From: Ascarosepion bandense
Taxonomy: Eukaryota; Mollusca; Cephalopoda; Sepiida; Sepiidae
Direction: 5' to 3'
DNA length: 64,000 nt
Assembly (NCBI GenBank): GCA_037127315.1
Contig: JBBBDQ010000191.1
Span: 17,239,501 to 17,303,500 of the forward strand
Part shown: piece by piece, positions 34,493 to 44,815 of the stretch
How the letters are laid out: the number at the start of each line of letters is the position of its first letter
Numbering within the stretch: the stretch's first letter is position 1
Program-made: the position numbers and the translations under genes
The notes under the pieces: model-generated
The model's database searches: none
What the model saw: only the letters and a program-made list of their open reading frames with translations
Told to the model about the DNA's origin: nothing

Positions 34493-34908
34493 GTCAGTTA
34501 AGTGCCATACGTGATACACGTTTGCGCGATCATGCCCTGAAAGAGATATGACTGACTGGGCAAAAGATTTTTCCGCAGTAGATTGCCATTTTGCGGTAGA
34601 TTAGTCAGTTAAGTGCCATACGTGATACACGCTTGGGCGATCATGTCTCGAAAGAGACATGACTGACTGGGCAGAAGATTATCCCGCAGTAGGTTGCCAT
34701 TGCTTTCTGCGGTAGACTGGTTGCCGACCAAGGCTATAGAACCCAATCTGTCCTGCTATTTAACCCATAACTGGAAGGAAGAGACGGATTAATACCTTTC
34801 CCAAGGGTATTTGCACGTAAGTGAATGCAAGGAATTCAGCTGGAATTCAAACTCGGCTTCCCGATTTCTCATTCCGAGCTAATGTCCACAGCACCGCTAC
34901 GCATATCC
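34493..34908 (-). mobile_element. tRNA-derived SINE (type T) with a second 3' end in tandem
   Basis: A complete minus-strand copy at 34604-34908 (tail, CTATAGAACCCAATCTG, GTTAAATAGCAGG, B-box region decayed to GAGTTTGAATTCC, head near GGATATGCG). Immediately beside it, 34493-34600 is a second copy of only the tail (GTCAGTTAAGTGCCATACG ... GCGGTAGATTA). Confidence 0.8.
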
Positions 34909-35030
34909 GCGAAATGGGAGGAGAAGAGGAAATAATAAAATAAAATCAAACAGTTGACTTTCCACGCTACAAAAAAAAAGATGAAAGTAAACTTCTATCC
35001 CTGTTAGAAAGAGCTATAACATTTAGTAGG

Positions 35031-35338
35031 ATGTGCGTTATGGTGCAGTGGATATCTTCTCGGAACGAGAAAACGGAGAACTGAGTTCAAATTCTTGCCG
35101 AATTCGTTGCATTCACAAACGCGCAAATACCCTTGGAAAAAGTATTAATCACACTTCTCCCTCCCACTATGAGTTAAATAGCAGGATATATTGGGTTCTA
35201 TAGCCATGGTTGGCAACCTATTTACCGTTGAATAAAATGGCAACCTGCCGCGGTAAAATCTTCTGCCCAGTCAGTCATGTCTCTTTCGAGATACAGTTTT
35301 CCAAGTGTGTATCACGTATAGCACATAACTAACTGAAA
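35031..35338 (+). mobile_element. tRNA-derived SINE (type T), near full length
   Basis: Head GGATGTGCGTTATGGTGCAG (A box), decayed B box GAGTTCAAATTC, then the standard body and a tail ending GCACATAACTAACTGA. Confidence 0.8.
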
Positions 35339-35580
35339 ACATTTCAGGAACTTGAAAAGTTTAATTTCCCGAAAAACTGTTTTAATAATATGATTTTATA
35401 ACTCTTAACTGACAGCAACATCAGCGGTTAATGAATGTCAAATGTTTTTTTTTGCCGTTACCATTGAACGCAAGCAGGAAGTTGTTATAAATTCTTTTGT
35501 TTACTGTTTTTGCCGAAATGTTTCGTAATGTCAATATGAAAATCATTCTTGAATTATTTTTTTCCATTTTATATTTCCAG

Positions 35581-35677
35581 GGGACAGTCCTTACCCAGGA
35601 ATCTCATCTGATCGCGTATTGTCCTTACTAAAAACTGGATATAGAATGGACAAGCCAGATAACTGTCCTGATGAAAT
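35581..35677 (+). CDS. ret: Receptor tyrosine kinase (RET-like) exon, kinase C-lobe
   Basis: Exon of 97 bp after a TTTATATTTCCAG acceptor and before an AT|GTAAGT donor. Codon phase: two bases close a Gly codon, then [31 protein letters not shown] and the first two bases of Met. This is kinase subdomain X (helix G to H), where receptor tyrosine kinases have PYPG...LL..G.RM..P..C. LLKTG, PDNC and EM match RET better than FGFR (which has LLKEG and NC..EL). RET is the GDNF-family receptor kinase that signals at the plasma membrane. The phase joins exactly to the next exon at 38273. Upstream kinase exons (ATP site, HRD, DFG) were not seen in the window. RET identity is inferred from these few dozen residues. 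Confidence 0.8.
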
Positions 35678-35727
35678 GTAAGTATAAATTTTAACAATGA
35701 ATTCAATTTTGTCAGGTTTACAGCAAC

Positions 35728-35990
35728 ATCTCCTTGAAACACCGGTTCACCGAAGTTAAGCAACATCTAGCCTGTACAGTATCTACGTGGGTGAGTTCTT
35801 GAAAATACCAGGTATTTGAAGCTTGGATGTGCAGGCCATGTTATGGATAATGGTGCGGAATTTTTAATTTGAGAGCCGAGTTTCAATTCTTGTTGAGTTC
35901 GTTATTTTCACTTACGCTCAAATACCGTTGGGAAAGGTATGAATTCACATATTTTCCTCTCAGGGATGGGTTAAAAAGTAAGACTTGTAT
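35728..35990 (+). mobile_element. 5S-tRNA SINE, degenerate, in kinase intron
   Basis: 5S-like blocks CACCGGTTC, CACCGAAGTTAAGCAAC and GAAAATACCAGGTATTTGAAG, then a decayed tRNA-like part (GAGCCGAGTTTCAATTC) and GGGAAAGGTATGAATTC. No tail. Confidence 0.7.
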
Positions 35991-37375
35991 CACTAAAACC
36001 ATTATTATCCTCCACCCACAAAAATAAAATGTGTACACAATATTTGGATTTCGACATTCTTTCTTCATCTATGTGCAAAACCAAACATTTTTAGATCAAT
36101 ATCTTTCCGAGGTCAAAGCATAGTATCTTTTCGCATCTTTCATTATTATCCTCATTGTTGAGACTGGTCAAGTTTTGTACGCGTATGGGCTACCCACACA
36201 CACACACAAAAGTTATTGGATCACATCTTGCGGAGGTTAGGTAAATAAAACTTTCATTTTAGTGCAAGGATTCGAAACTAATGCTTTCAGCTCTCCTCAG
36301 ACTTATAACGAAATTGTTGTGGGATCTCCCATTTTGTATATGATAATGGACTCGACTGAGTATACTTATACTTCTACCATAGAGAGAACAGCAGTTGAGA
36401 GTACTAGTAGAGATCCGTTAGAGTTATCAGGAGTACCGGAATTGATACGTAAATAACCGAGAGATACCGAAGTTACTCAGAGACTACCGCATCAGAAGTC
36501 AGACTAGCTCTGAGCTCCACTCAGCTAGAATAATATACACGGATATACTATTTCCAACGACTTCACTTCAAGACTTGTATATATTTATTTGTTACTAATA
36601 GTATTCCTGGATTTATTAACCTGCGTTCAAGTTTCTATGTTACGTTCAATATAGTCTACTTTTCTATCTCAATATCTGTTTTTGTTGTTCATTATTTTGT
36701 GCAGTTCCTCACACGGAATCCACAACAGAAATATTTTATAGTAAGCTCTTTCTCCCGCCTTAAAAAGTGGGGAATATTAAGATGTTCTGAATCTTGTGTT
36801 TTCAAGAGCCATCGCTATCACTTTCTTCACACGATAATACCAAGCTTTCTTCTTTATGACAGATCACTGATTTTCAAAAAAGTCAGAGTTCTTACTCTCG
36901 ACTGTATTCAGAGATTTAACACTCGACTCCCAGAAAATTTTATGAGCTTTGTTCCAAATAAAACAATATACTATATTGGTTCAAAAATGGTCAGCAATTT
37001 AATATTTAATTTAATCTAATATTTACTTTAATATTTACTGATTTAGTCCTTTTCAAAGTAGTATACTTGCTACCTAACACACTTATTCCAGCATCTCTTC
37101 TACTTTTAAAAATCTGCTATCTCCCTTCGGAATAGTCATAATCTGCCTCGTTACGTACTCTTTAATCTCGTCCACGGTCAGAAATTACCTTCCCTATCAA
37201 TGGCTATTTTAACTTTAGAAAAACTGGGCATTTCAGTATGTTAAATCTACCCGGTAGGTTGATTGGTTTGTTTTTTAAGGCTTATCAACCACTTGAATGT
37301 TATTTAAAGCCAGAAAATATTTTTAGATTGTAAGAAACTTTTAAGGCAATAATTATTTCTTATGCATATCGTACT
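35991..37375. other. Intron sequence, no recognised feature
   Basis: Between the first two kinase exons. Open frames of 64 and 106 codons (36262, 36699) have no domain and no splice support. A CA run lies near 36196-36207. Confidence 0.5.
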
Positions 37376-37378
37376 AAT

Positions 37379-37610
37379 TAACCCATAATCTGGGGAGAAA
37401 TGTTGGATTCGCAAAGCTTTTTGTGCTTAAGTAAATATAACGAATCTTACTAGAATTGAATTCTACTAGAATTCAAACTCTCTCCGATTTCCAATATGAT
37501 CCATGATCCAAGCGTATTCCTAGGCTGTCTAAGTAATGATCGGATTGCTTAACTTCCGGGATTGTACGAAATCCAGTGATACAGTCGTAAGGGCGCTGCT
37601 CTATGTGGCT
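37379..37610 (-). mobile_element. 5S-tRNA SINE, very degenerate
   Basis: Minus strand: 5S-like GAAGTTAAGCAATCCGATC and GGAATACGC blocks, B-box-like GAGTTTGAATTC and TTATGGGTTAATTA. Older than the other copies. Confidence 0.55.
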
Positions 37611-38272
37611 GATGCAATATTTTGACAAAGACCTCGCACGAAACATGAAGAATAGGTAATAATTAAATGTTCAAAACGACCGAATACAAAATACAGACAA
37701 TTTGTGGAATCCCCAGACCTTTTAATTTTTACACAACTAATCGCTGATTTCCTTAGAGTGCACCCAACACGCGTTCATACTTTTCAGTCTACTGGAGGGC
37801 ATCCAGGACATGAATCGACAGAAAATTTTGAAGCTTGGGCGGGAAAAAGATTTATCTGAGTTTCTTTCGTTGAATCGTTACTGAAAGCCATTTCAATCAT
37901 TCGAATAATTTTTTTGTATGATGTAAAAACCAAACTTGACGCATATTCGCTGAGAATTTGATGTCTACACAGGACACACTGCTGATTGTATAACTCTGTA
38001 GAAGAGTCACTCTATATGCATGTGCAGTAAGGCTTTTCTTACTGTTAGCTAGTTGTACAATATGTTCTTGATATATGCAAAATAACTCCATAGTTTCAAG
38101 ATAGACATTTTATATTAGACATTTTTTAATTCTTTTTAAGTAATTTTTTTCTGCAAGCGACAAAATAAATAATAGCCCGGTTTTTGTAAAAAACAAAACA
38201 AAAACAGTTTTTAGTGGCATTTCATTATAGCTTTTGACTTTGGTTAGTCAGTGCTTCCGTTTATTTTTCCAG
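37611..38272. other. Intron sequence, no recognised feature
   Basis: AT-rich, ending in the TTTATTTTTCCAG acceptor of the next exon. Confidence 0.5.
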
Positions 38273-38372
38273 GTATGCCATCATGCAAAAATGTTGGAAG
38301 ACAGAACCCGATGAAAGACCTTCTTTCCATGACCTAGCCAACATCTTTGATAAGATTCTACAAGAGAGGACG
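38273..38372 (+). CDS. ret: Receptor tyrosine kinase (RET-like) exon, end of kinase domain
   Basis: Exon of 100 bp between TTTTTCCAG and ACG|GTAAGT. The first base completes Met. It then encodes YAIMQKCWKTEPDERPSF and HDLANIFDKILQERT. CW...P..RP.F is subdomain XI, the invariant end of tyrosine kinase domains, including the Arg that pairs with the subdomain VIII Glu. CWK.EPD.RP.F.D is close to RET. From memory, the equivalent human RET exon is also 100 bp. It ends in phase 0, matching the acceptor phase of the exon at 43465. A dimeric SINE sits 64 bp downstream in the intron. Confidence 0.85.
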
Positions 38373-38435
38373 GTAAGTTTCTTTTAAAGTAATATGTATT
38401 TTAGTCAACAAAAAAAGAATAAAACATAATCCTAA

Positions 38436-38768
38436 TGCCCGGTTTACACTCCACCCACGTCTATTGAACGGGTGAAGAGGCTCATCCCTTGTTTCCTGTT
38501 TAGGATGTGGTTTCCGGCTTTCTCTTTTCCAAACTTTTACTCTTATTTTTTTTCTTTTCTCTTTTTTTTTTCAATTGGAGTAGATAGACTAACTATCGCC
38601 CGGTTTACACTCCACCCACATTTATTGAACGGGTGAAGAGGCTCATCCATTGTTTCCTGCTTAGGATGTGGTTTCCGGCTTTCTCTTTTCAAATCTTTTC
38701 ACTCTTACGTAGCCCCCTGCACGTCAGTGGCGTTACCGCCTTGCTCGGGGTGATATGATTAAAAAAAA
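38436..38768 (+). mobile_element. Dimeric SINE, B-box GGTTCACACTCC family
   Basis: Monomers at 38440 and 38597 (CGCCCGGTTTACACTCCACC), T-rich linker, TTGCTCGGGGTGATATGATT and an A-run end. Inserted in the kinase intron on the sense strand. Confidence 0.8.
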
Positions 38769-39639
38769 TTATATTTCTTTATAAGAAATTCACTCATTTT
38801 GCCGTTATCTTCAGCTGATTTCTCATTCATTTTCTAATACACTCGTTTGTACTCAGAAAAATATCATTAGCTAAAAACACGATCACTACTTTTATATCTT
38901 ATTTATGACAAACGTAAACTTATAACTGATAACTTTTGTATACAGTGATATCTGCGAACATTTCGGCAATAGTTCCAGAAAAATTATTGCTTCCACACTC
39001 TTCACTTGCATTTATAAAGTGTTTACAACCATAACCTGATTCATTGCCAGAAGCAGATGATCCGAGGCGGAGCATTCTTGCAAAATAACCCATCAGCTAT
39101 TCTAGGACAAATAATGATTTCACTGCTTTCATCATCACATTGAATACTCTCGAATTACTCCCTAGTCAGAATAAGAAAACCCGGAACAAGGAAGTTTATC
39201 GTATGATATTTAATTAGACCCCACAGGACTACCAGTACATTTGCTGTACTCATTATCATCATCAAGTTGCCTTGAACTAATTTTCGATTCGCTGTCAAGG
39301 TAAGAAAACCGAAGACAAACCATATCTCTTTTTTGTCTGAATTTCTTTAATGAAGAGATATTATTATTTACACTATTTATATTTGGAGTACTTTCCTAAC
39401 AATTTTTTGGACATTAAGGTTCATCCTATACAAGAACGTAGGGCACTCGAGGTAGAGAGACACATTAAGGGGCAATTTATGCGAACAGGAAAGGTTGACT
39501 CTAGACTTGAACAAGTTACGATTGTAGTTATCGGAAGAGCAGTGGTTTACAGGAATGAGCTTTTCGGGTATACATTACCTCTCACCAATGAAACACTGAT
39601 AGAAGGTGACATGGAGGTACTAACTGTGAAGAAATAGTG
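38769..39639. other. Intron sequence, no clear feature
   Basis: The 95-codon plus-strand frame at 39350-39637 has no recognisable domain and may be antisense to the decayed end of the LINE at 39640-40275. Confidence 0.4.
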
Positions 39640-40275
39640 GAACAAAAAATGTAGTTTGCCCGAGCACTTTCCATGGAAGCAGCAATAGAGCAATGAGAGG
39701 CTTGCCGCATCCTGCTTGTGAGAGAGAAAGTTTGGAAGAAGGAAAATAATTTGTCATCCAAAAGGAGTCGCAGACGCTTCTGAACTCTATCGAAACTAGG
39801 GAGTGAGTACTGTATTCCTGCCCAAATACAATACTCCAATTTTCAGGCCTGTTCTGACTCCTGTAAATACATCCATTCATCTAGACTGGCGCTAGTATGG
39901 TTTTCGAAGCATCAAATGTAACCAGTCAGTTTTTTTCTGACTTACATGTTGGAGATAGATCGGATGAGACACCAGCTGCCAATCTTTGAACATCAAGATT
40001 TTTTTGAGGTGAACCCGGATATCTTCGTATCATTAATATAAATGTTTTCAAATGATCTGAGTATACCCTTAGGCAGATTATTTATAGAAAGTAAAATGAG
40101 GGTTTGTCCCAGAAGTTACCTACGGGAGATGCCTGCGTTGACTTCCAGGACCTCAGAAAATATATCACTGACAGAACCCAGTCAGGAAAAGCGCAAGTTT
40201 ACAGAGCATCTTTGCACTGCAGCTGGTTTATTGAAGTCCGATACCTTATTCCTAATCACCGATTAGGCAACGTCC
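39640..40275 (-). pseudogene. LINE reverse transcriptase fragment
   Basis: Minus strand: NNLPKGILRSFENIYINDTK (40090-40030, where the RT active site usually reads Y-A-D-D), then WLVTFDASK-like wording, LDEWMYL, YCIWAGIQYSLPSFDRVQKR, LRLLLDDKLFS. This is the end of a jockey/CR1-type RT and the connector to its C-terminus. The catalytic Asp pair is lost (INDT in place of ADDT). Several frameshifts. Confidence 0.65.
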
Positions 40276-40367
40276 AATAAATAGGCGTTATTACAGGGAC
40301 TAGTAGTAATAAACCTGAGTTCTTCATCCAACTTTGTTTTAGAGCAAATCTTCAAGGACCTATGGGT

Positions 40368-40676
40368 CAGTCAGTTAAGTGTCATACGTGAAACACGCTT
40401 GGACGATCATGTCTCGAAAGAGACATGACTGACTGGGCAGAAGATCATCCCGCAATAGGTTGCCATTGCTTTCTGTGGTAGATTGGTTGCCAGCCAAGGC
40501 TATAGAACCCAATCTATCCTGCTATTTAACCCATAACTTGAGGGAAGAGACGGATTAATACATTTCCCAAGGGTATTTGTACGTAAGTGAATGCAATAGG
40601 TTGAACTGGAATTCGAACTCGGCTTCCCGATTTCTCGTTCCGAGCCGATATCCACTGTACCACAACGCACATCCTT
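40368..40676 (-). mobile_element. tRNA-derived SINE (type T), full length
   Basis: Minus strand head with CACAACGCACATCC, B box GAGTTCGAATTCC, standard body and tail. A target-duplication candidate CCTATGGGT / CCTTATGGGT flanks it. Confidence 0.8.
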
Positions 40677-40959
40677 ATGGGTAAAACCTATGGGTAAGGG
40701 TCCTAATTAAGTTAATTTTACGTTTCGGGGGGCAAAAAAGCCCACCTGGTATATAAGCATATAAATGTTGGTTTTCAGTAAACTGAATTAAGTAAACAAG
40801 AAAGAGATTTGCTCACCATAACATCAAGAAAAAGAACGGAAGAATTAGTCTTCTTTTCTTGTGTAAATTTTAAAACTGAAAAAGGACGAAAGAAAATGGT
40901 TCGCTTCAATTTCATTGTTAAAGAGACAAAAAGTGTCATCAATTAACAAAAATTAATAT

Positions 40960-41990
40960 CAGGCTTATTAGTTTCAGATAATACACTCTCCTCATGGAAT
41001 CCAGCAAAGATATTTGCTAAAATGTGTCCCAAATGAGAACCTATCGAAACACCATCAATTTACCTATACATGACACCGTCGAAACTAAATTCAACAAACA
41101 TCGTGGCAAATTTCATCAATTCGACAAATATTTCTTCAGGAATAACGGGCGTTGAAAACCGACTACGATATAAAACATCAGTACATATATCAATAGTTTC
41201 ATCTAAAGCAACGCAGGTAAAAAGGCTGGAAATATCATAAGAACACATAAATTTGTTGATTCACGGATAACGTCGTATAAAACCAGAAAACTCAAATGAA
41301 TCTTTAATACAGAATTTGTTAACCCGTTCCAAAACAGGCTGTACGCCATTTAGCCACGCCATATTGGGAAGATTCTATCATAGATAAAAATAGGTCTCAA
41401 TTAAACACCGTCCTTATGTGTTTGGGGCAAACCATAGAGACAGAGAAGAATAGAGTCCGTGGGTCTAATTTCATAAGATACTTCAGAGGGTAAAACCCTA
41501 CTTTATCCCATTTAAGTAGTTGTTTTTCTTTAATTTTGGAGTCATATTTGTCTACTGAGCCTATCCGAACAAATTTAGAAGTATATTCAAGGATAGTAAT
41601 CATCTTGTTAACCTAATCTTGATAATCAAGAAAACGACACCCGAGCCTTCATCAGGTTTCTTAATAACCAAAGAGTTATAACGCCGAAGTGAATTAATAA
41701 TTTTATATTGTTCTCTGTTCCACTTTGACTCGTTGAAGGAAACAGGATTGGCTGCTTAAGAATGTGCAATATCATTAAGTTTATCTTGACAGTATTCGTT
41801 TTCTACGTTATGCTGCATCGATTCATGAACGCAGTTGTCCTCGACTTGCGACGAAACATCATAACAAATTGCAAAACCTAACTTATAAGAAATTTGGCTG
41901 TTTCGCTGATTCTAGTGATGTCCCGAACCTTTCCTCATTTCAGTTGGCTATGGCAGTTATCTATTTTCTCGCATGGGTTGGATTTTTGTG
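40960..41990 (-). mobile_element. Penelope-like element relic (RT)
   Basis: Minus strand N to C: NPVSFNESKWNREQYKIINS (41755-41700), RRYNSLVIKKPDEGSGVVFL, ITILEYTSKFVRIGSVDKYD (41600), KEKQLLKWDKVGFYPLKYL, FMCSYDISSLFTCVALDETI (41250, RT motif A with catalytic Asp), VIPEEIFVELMKFAT, then IDGVSIGSHLGHILANIF (41040, motif B; SMGSPLGP is usual). It ends before the YxDD motif. Stops and frameshifts present. Lies in the kinase intron on the antisense strand. Confidence 0.8.
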
Positions 41991-42009
41991 TTCACCTGTA
42001 GCATATTAA

Positions 42010-42780
42010 ACAAGAAAAAGTTTATTCAGAATTTGAAGTTTTGTTTGCCCAGCTGGTCAGACTTCAACCTGATTCAACCAGCAATATTAGTGATCTTAAA
42101 GCTAAACTTAATGATATTGCACATATTATCAATTATGGAGTAAATCTGTCAATTTCTACTTCAACTTGGTAAGACTATAAAAGAGCTTAGAGATTAAATT
42201 GGAAATAAAAGCCTCCTCAATCTTTTGACCTAAATATAAATTCGCCCTTTTGATTCAAAAAGTAATGATAGGGCGACAAATTTGATTAGCCAAGTACAAT
42301 TGAAGATAGGACCTATTAGCCAGTATGGTTCTGATCTTACTTTTATTTTTAACAGGGAATTTAATCTACTGATAAAATCCAGTTTCTACCTTGTCTTGTA
42401 TTGGAAAATATTATTGGTGATACAAACTTTATTACCCCTATAAAAAAAACAAAATTATTCTTATTACCACCCATGATGATCATAATTAAACAATGAAACT
42501 ATAAGGTCTCACTATATAGTTTACCCAGACAAAATTAAAAAGTGACCTGTTCAGAGCTGAGCCATCCTGCCCCCTCTCCTAACCCAAATGTGTATCTCTA
42601 TGGTTACAAACTGCTGATGGACTAACTTAGACATACCAAACTCCATTCACTACATCTATCCATTCCCTACAACTACCACTTACACCTCACATTCTCAAAA
42701 ATAAATCGATTTAACGATTTATTTTCAGTTCCACATATCACACGAAGAGGAGCGGTTCTGCTCCGAAACATGAAAATTTT
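42010..42780 (+). mobile_element. Penelope-like element N-terminal remnant and terminal region, plus strand
   Basis: SEFEVLFAQLVRLQPDSTSN and ISDLKAKLNDIAHIINYG (42030-42140) match the N-terminal region of the same PLE type as the minus-strand copy next door (which shows KLNDIAHS). The rest is non-coding and ends at a hammerhead-like stem (42743-42780). The two PLE pieces point away from each other. Confidence 0.5.
42743..42780 (+). ncRNA. Hammerhead-like motif, decayed
   Basis: CACACGAAGA (CUGAAGA expected), stem GGAGC-GGUUCU-GCUCC, GAAAC, AUG. Stem II and GAAAC are intact, but the CUGANGA box is damaged and the cleavage triplet ends in G. Confidence 0.35.
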
Positions 42781-42934
42781 TATGTAGTGATACAATACTT
42801 TTATAAACCATTGTACCAACTATTACAATATAAAGCTTTACTCTGTATCGAGCACTCTTTATAAAAGTAAATGCTTGAACAGTGGGTTTAAATCTACGTG
42901 TTCTTTCACTTTCTTACAATATATATGTATATAA

Positions 42935-42941
<7 letters not shown>

Positions 42942-43015
<74 letters not shown>
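42942..43015. repeat. (TA)n/(TG)n microsatellite
   Basis: TA array followed by about 25 TG units. Confidence 0.98.
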
Positions 43016-43017
<2 letters not shown>

Positions 43018-43464
43018 AGGCAGCATAACTTAATTTATGCAGGTCTCATTAAATAATATAGACGTAAGGAGTGCAGTGAGTGTGAGAGAATATGTGAACA
43101 AAACACTATTAAGGCTTAGGAGAAGGAATTAAAGAACACTAATTAAAGAGACAGAAAATAACGATTATCATTGCGGTTACATATCACTGTTCCTTGCTTC
43201 TCATTCCCTTGCACTTTCATTACCGCCTTGTTTAGGTGAAATGATTAAAAAAGAAGGACAGAAGGAAACGTCAAGTAGTTAATGTAAATAGATGATAGAA
43301 ATAGGAAATTGTGGAGAGATATAATTTTCCAAGTCCTGGAGAGACAGACACAAATACAAATAGATCTAAATTAAATTCTATGTTGCGACTTAATACATTA
43401 AACTATTGTAGCTTTTATCCATTTTCTACAGCTTTATGATATTTTGCATATTTTTTTCTTTTAG
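43016..43464. other. Intron sequence with a SINE tail remnant
   Basis: 43209-43250 matches the last ~45 bp of the dimeric SINE family (CATTACCGCCTTG, GTGAAATGATTAAAA). Otherwise unrecognised. The region ends at the TTTTTTTCTTTTAG acceptor. Confidence 0.5.
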
Positions 43465-43531
43465 GGTTACCTTGACCTTGAAGGCTCCTCGGATGTATAC
43501 GGTACGGAAGACAACGCCACAGGAGTTGAAG
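43465..43531 (+). CDS. ret: Receptor tyrosine kinase (RET-like) exon, C-terminal tail start
   Basis: Exon of 67 bp after polypyrimidine TTTTTTTCTTTTAG, with donor GAAG|GTATAC. Phase 0 start matches the previous exon's phase 0 end. It encodes GYLDLEGSSDVYGTEDNATG and VE plus one base. A YLDL motif directly after the last kinase helix is also found in RET (DYLDL) and FGFR (EYLDL). The tyrosines are plausible SH2 docking sites (inference). The donor is immediately followed by a long (TA)n array. The terminal coding exon was not found to 64000. Confidence 0.7.
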
Positions 43532-43536
43532 GTATA

Positions 43537-43539
<3 letters not shown>

Positions 43540-43618
<79 letters not shown>
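43540..43618. repeat. (TA)n/(TG)n microsatellite
   Basis: Starts 8 bp after the kinase exon donor site. Confidence 0.98.
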
Positions 43619-44007
43619 ACATCGATACACCTAAATTCTCAAGCATAATATATACGTGTGTGTGTGTGTTTCTTTTCATAGAATTGGATGAAACACAATG
43701 AAATGTAGAATAAATGATACGGTTTGGAAGGAATTTAACACATAAAATTTGAGACTAACCCTCAAAATGTATCAAACAAAAAAGACACTTAAATTTGAAC
43801 AAAACTCTCTGTTGACTTGATCAGTTTTTTATTTGTAAATGCCGTTTTGATTAAAAGAGAACATCCTCTATTGAGATGAAAATGAATTTAATGTTCTGAG
43901 TTTTCCGAGTGTCCTGTGAACTACTTAAATATATTATCATTTCTAGTCAGATTAATATAAAATACTGTAGGATAACTTTTGGAATATATGAGAGAAATTT
44001 GCTAAAA

Positions 44008-44010
<3 letters not shown>
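43619..44010. other. No recognised feature
   Basis: AT-rich non-coding with a short TG run at 43656-43669. Confidence 0.5.

Positions 44011-44059
<49 letters not shown>
44011..44059. repeat. (TA)n microsatellite
   Basis: Pure TA array. Confidence 0.97.
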
Positions 44060-44063
<4 letters not shown>

Positions 44064-44193
44064 CTTTAATCCAAAAGGAAAAGCAGGAAGGTAAATCCCA
44101 GAGACCCGATCCTAATTAAATTAATATTTTAATATTAAAAATGAAACAGGTGGAGGGCCCAATGTAATTAATACCCAAATTACAGAGCCAATT

Positions 44194-44552
44194 ATAAAAT
44201 AAAATAAATTTCGAAGTTCAAAACCGTTGTATGGTCATTTTTATATGAAATCCCGAAGAGAGATTTCACGCATCATCGGCAACTTAAAAATAAAATTAAG
44301 ATATTACCGGCGGAAGTTCAAAAATTTCAAAAGATTTTACGTCACAGAAAAAACTAGATAGGTGGTATTAATAAGTATGTAGCAATCAATGTCTATTTTT
44401 AGATTTGGACAGCATTACTTTTAGATTGAGTTGTAAGTGAAAAATTTAAAGATTTGAGTATAAGTTGCCGATGATGCGTGAAATCTCTCTTAGGGATTTC
44501 ATGTAGAAATGATCATACAACGGTTTTGAACTTCGAAATTTATTTTATTTTA
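44194..44552. mobile_element. Foldback element with hammerhead-like arms
   Basis: Left arm 44194-44285 and right arm 44461-44552 are nearly perfect inverted complements of about 92 bp (TAAGTTGCCGATGATGCGTG, AAATCTCTCTT, GGGATTTCAT, CATACAACGGTTTTGAAC, TTCGAAATTTATTTTATTTT). The right arm is followed by (TA)n. Each arm, read outward, has CGATGA, a long stem (TGCGTGAAATC/GATTTCATGTA in the right arm) and GAAA (AAAA in the left arm). Confidence 0.65.
44468..44514 (+). ncRNA. Hammerhead-like core in foldback arm, low confidence
   Basis: CCGAUGA (CUGAUGA expected), 11-bp stem II, GAAA, then UGAUC. One core position is changed and stem I is not convincing. Confidence 0.3.
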
Positions 44553-44591
44553 TATATATATATATATATATATGTTAAAATTTTCCTTCTC

Positions 44592-44673
<82 letters not shown>
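44551..44673. repeat. (TA)n, (TA)n/(TG)n microsatellites
   Basis: TA at 44551-44572 and 44596-44637, TG at 44638-44673. The second abuts a hammerhead SINE. Confidence 0.97.
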
Positions 44674-44675
<2 letters not shown>

Positions 44676-44815
44676 ATGGCTTAGGGAGTAGAGACTCTGA
44701 CTGACACCAAATCGGTAGAGTTTCGAAGCAAGTGGATATGTCTAGCCACACTGATGAGCTGTGATACAGTGAAACGGGCTTGTATGTGGATGACTAATAT
44801 ACATATATATATATA
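44674..44815 (+). mobile_element. tRNA-headed SINE with 3' hammerhead (family A)
   Basis: A box TGGCTTAGGGAGTAG (44677-44691), B box GAGTTTCGAAG (44718-44728), hammerhead 44746-44789, GGATGACTAATA and a short (TA)n. Plus-strand counterpart of 18785-18935. Confidence 0.7.
44746..44789 (+). ncRNA. Hammerhead ribozyme, covarying copy (family A)
   Basis: Stem I CCACA, CUGAUGA, stem II GCUGU-GAU-ACAGU, GAAAC, GGGCUU, GUA, stem I UGUGG. Compared with 18791-18834, stem I keeps pairing through two double changes (CCGUA/UACGG to CCACA/UGUGG). The stem III region changes from AGAUCU to GGGCUU yet stays self-complementary with G-U wobbles. GUA is a permitted NUH triplet. The closing stem II pair is G-U, which may weaken activity. 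Confidence 0.75.

Noticed and set aside
36262..37019. Frames of 64 and 106 codons inside the kinase intron as alternative exons
   Set aside because: No kinase-like or tail-like wording and no convincing splice sites at their edges.
39350..39637. 95-codon plus-strand frame as a gene
   Set aside because: No domain, no splice signals, and it abuts an antisense LINE relic. Most likely chance or antisense of decayed LINE.
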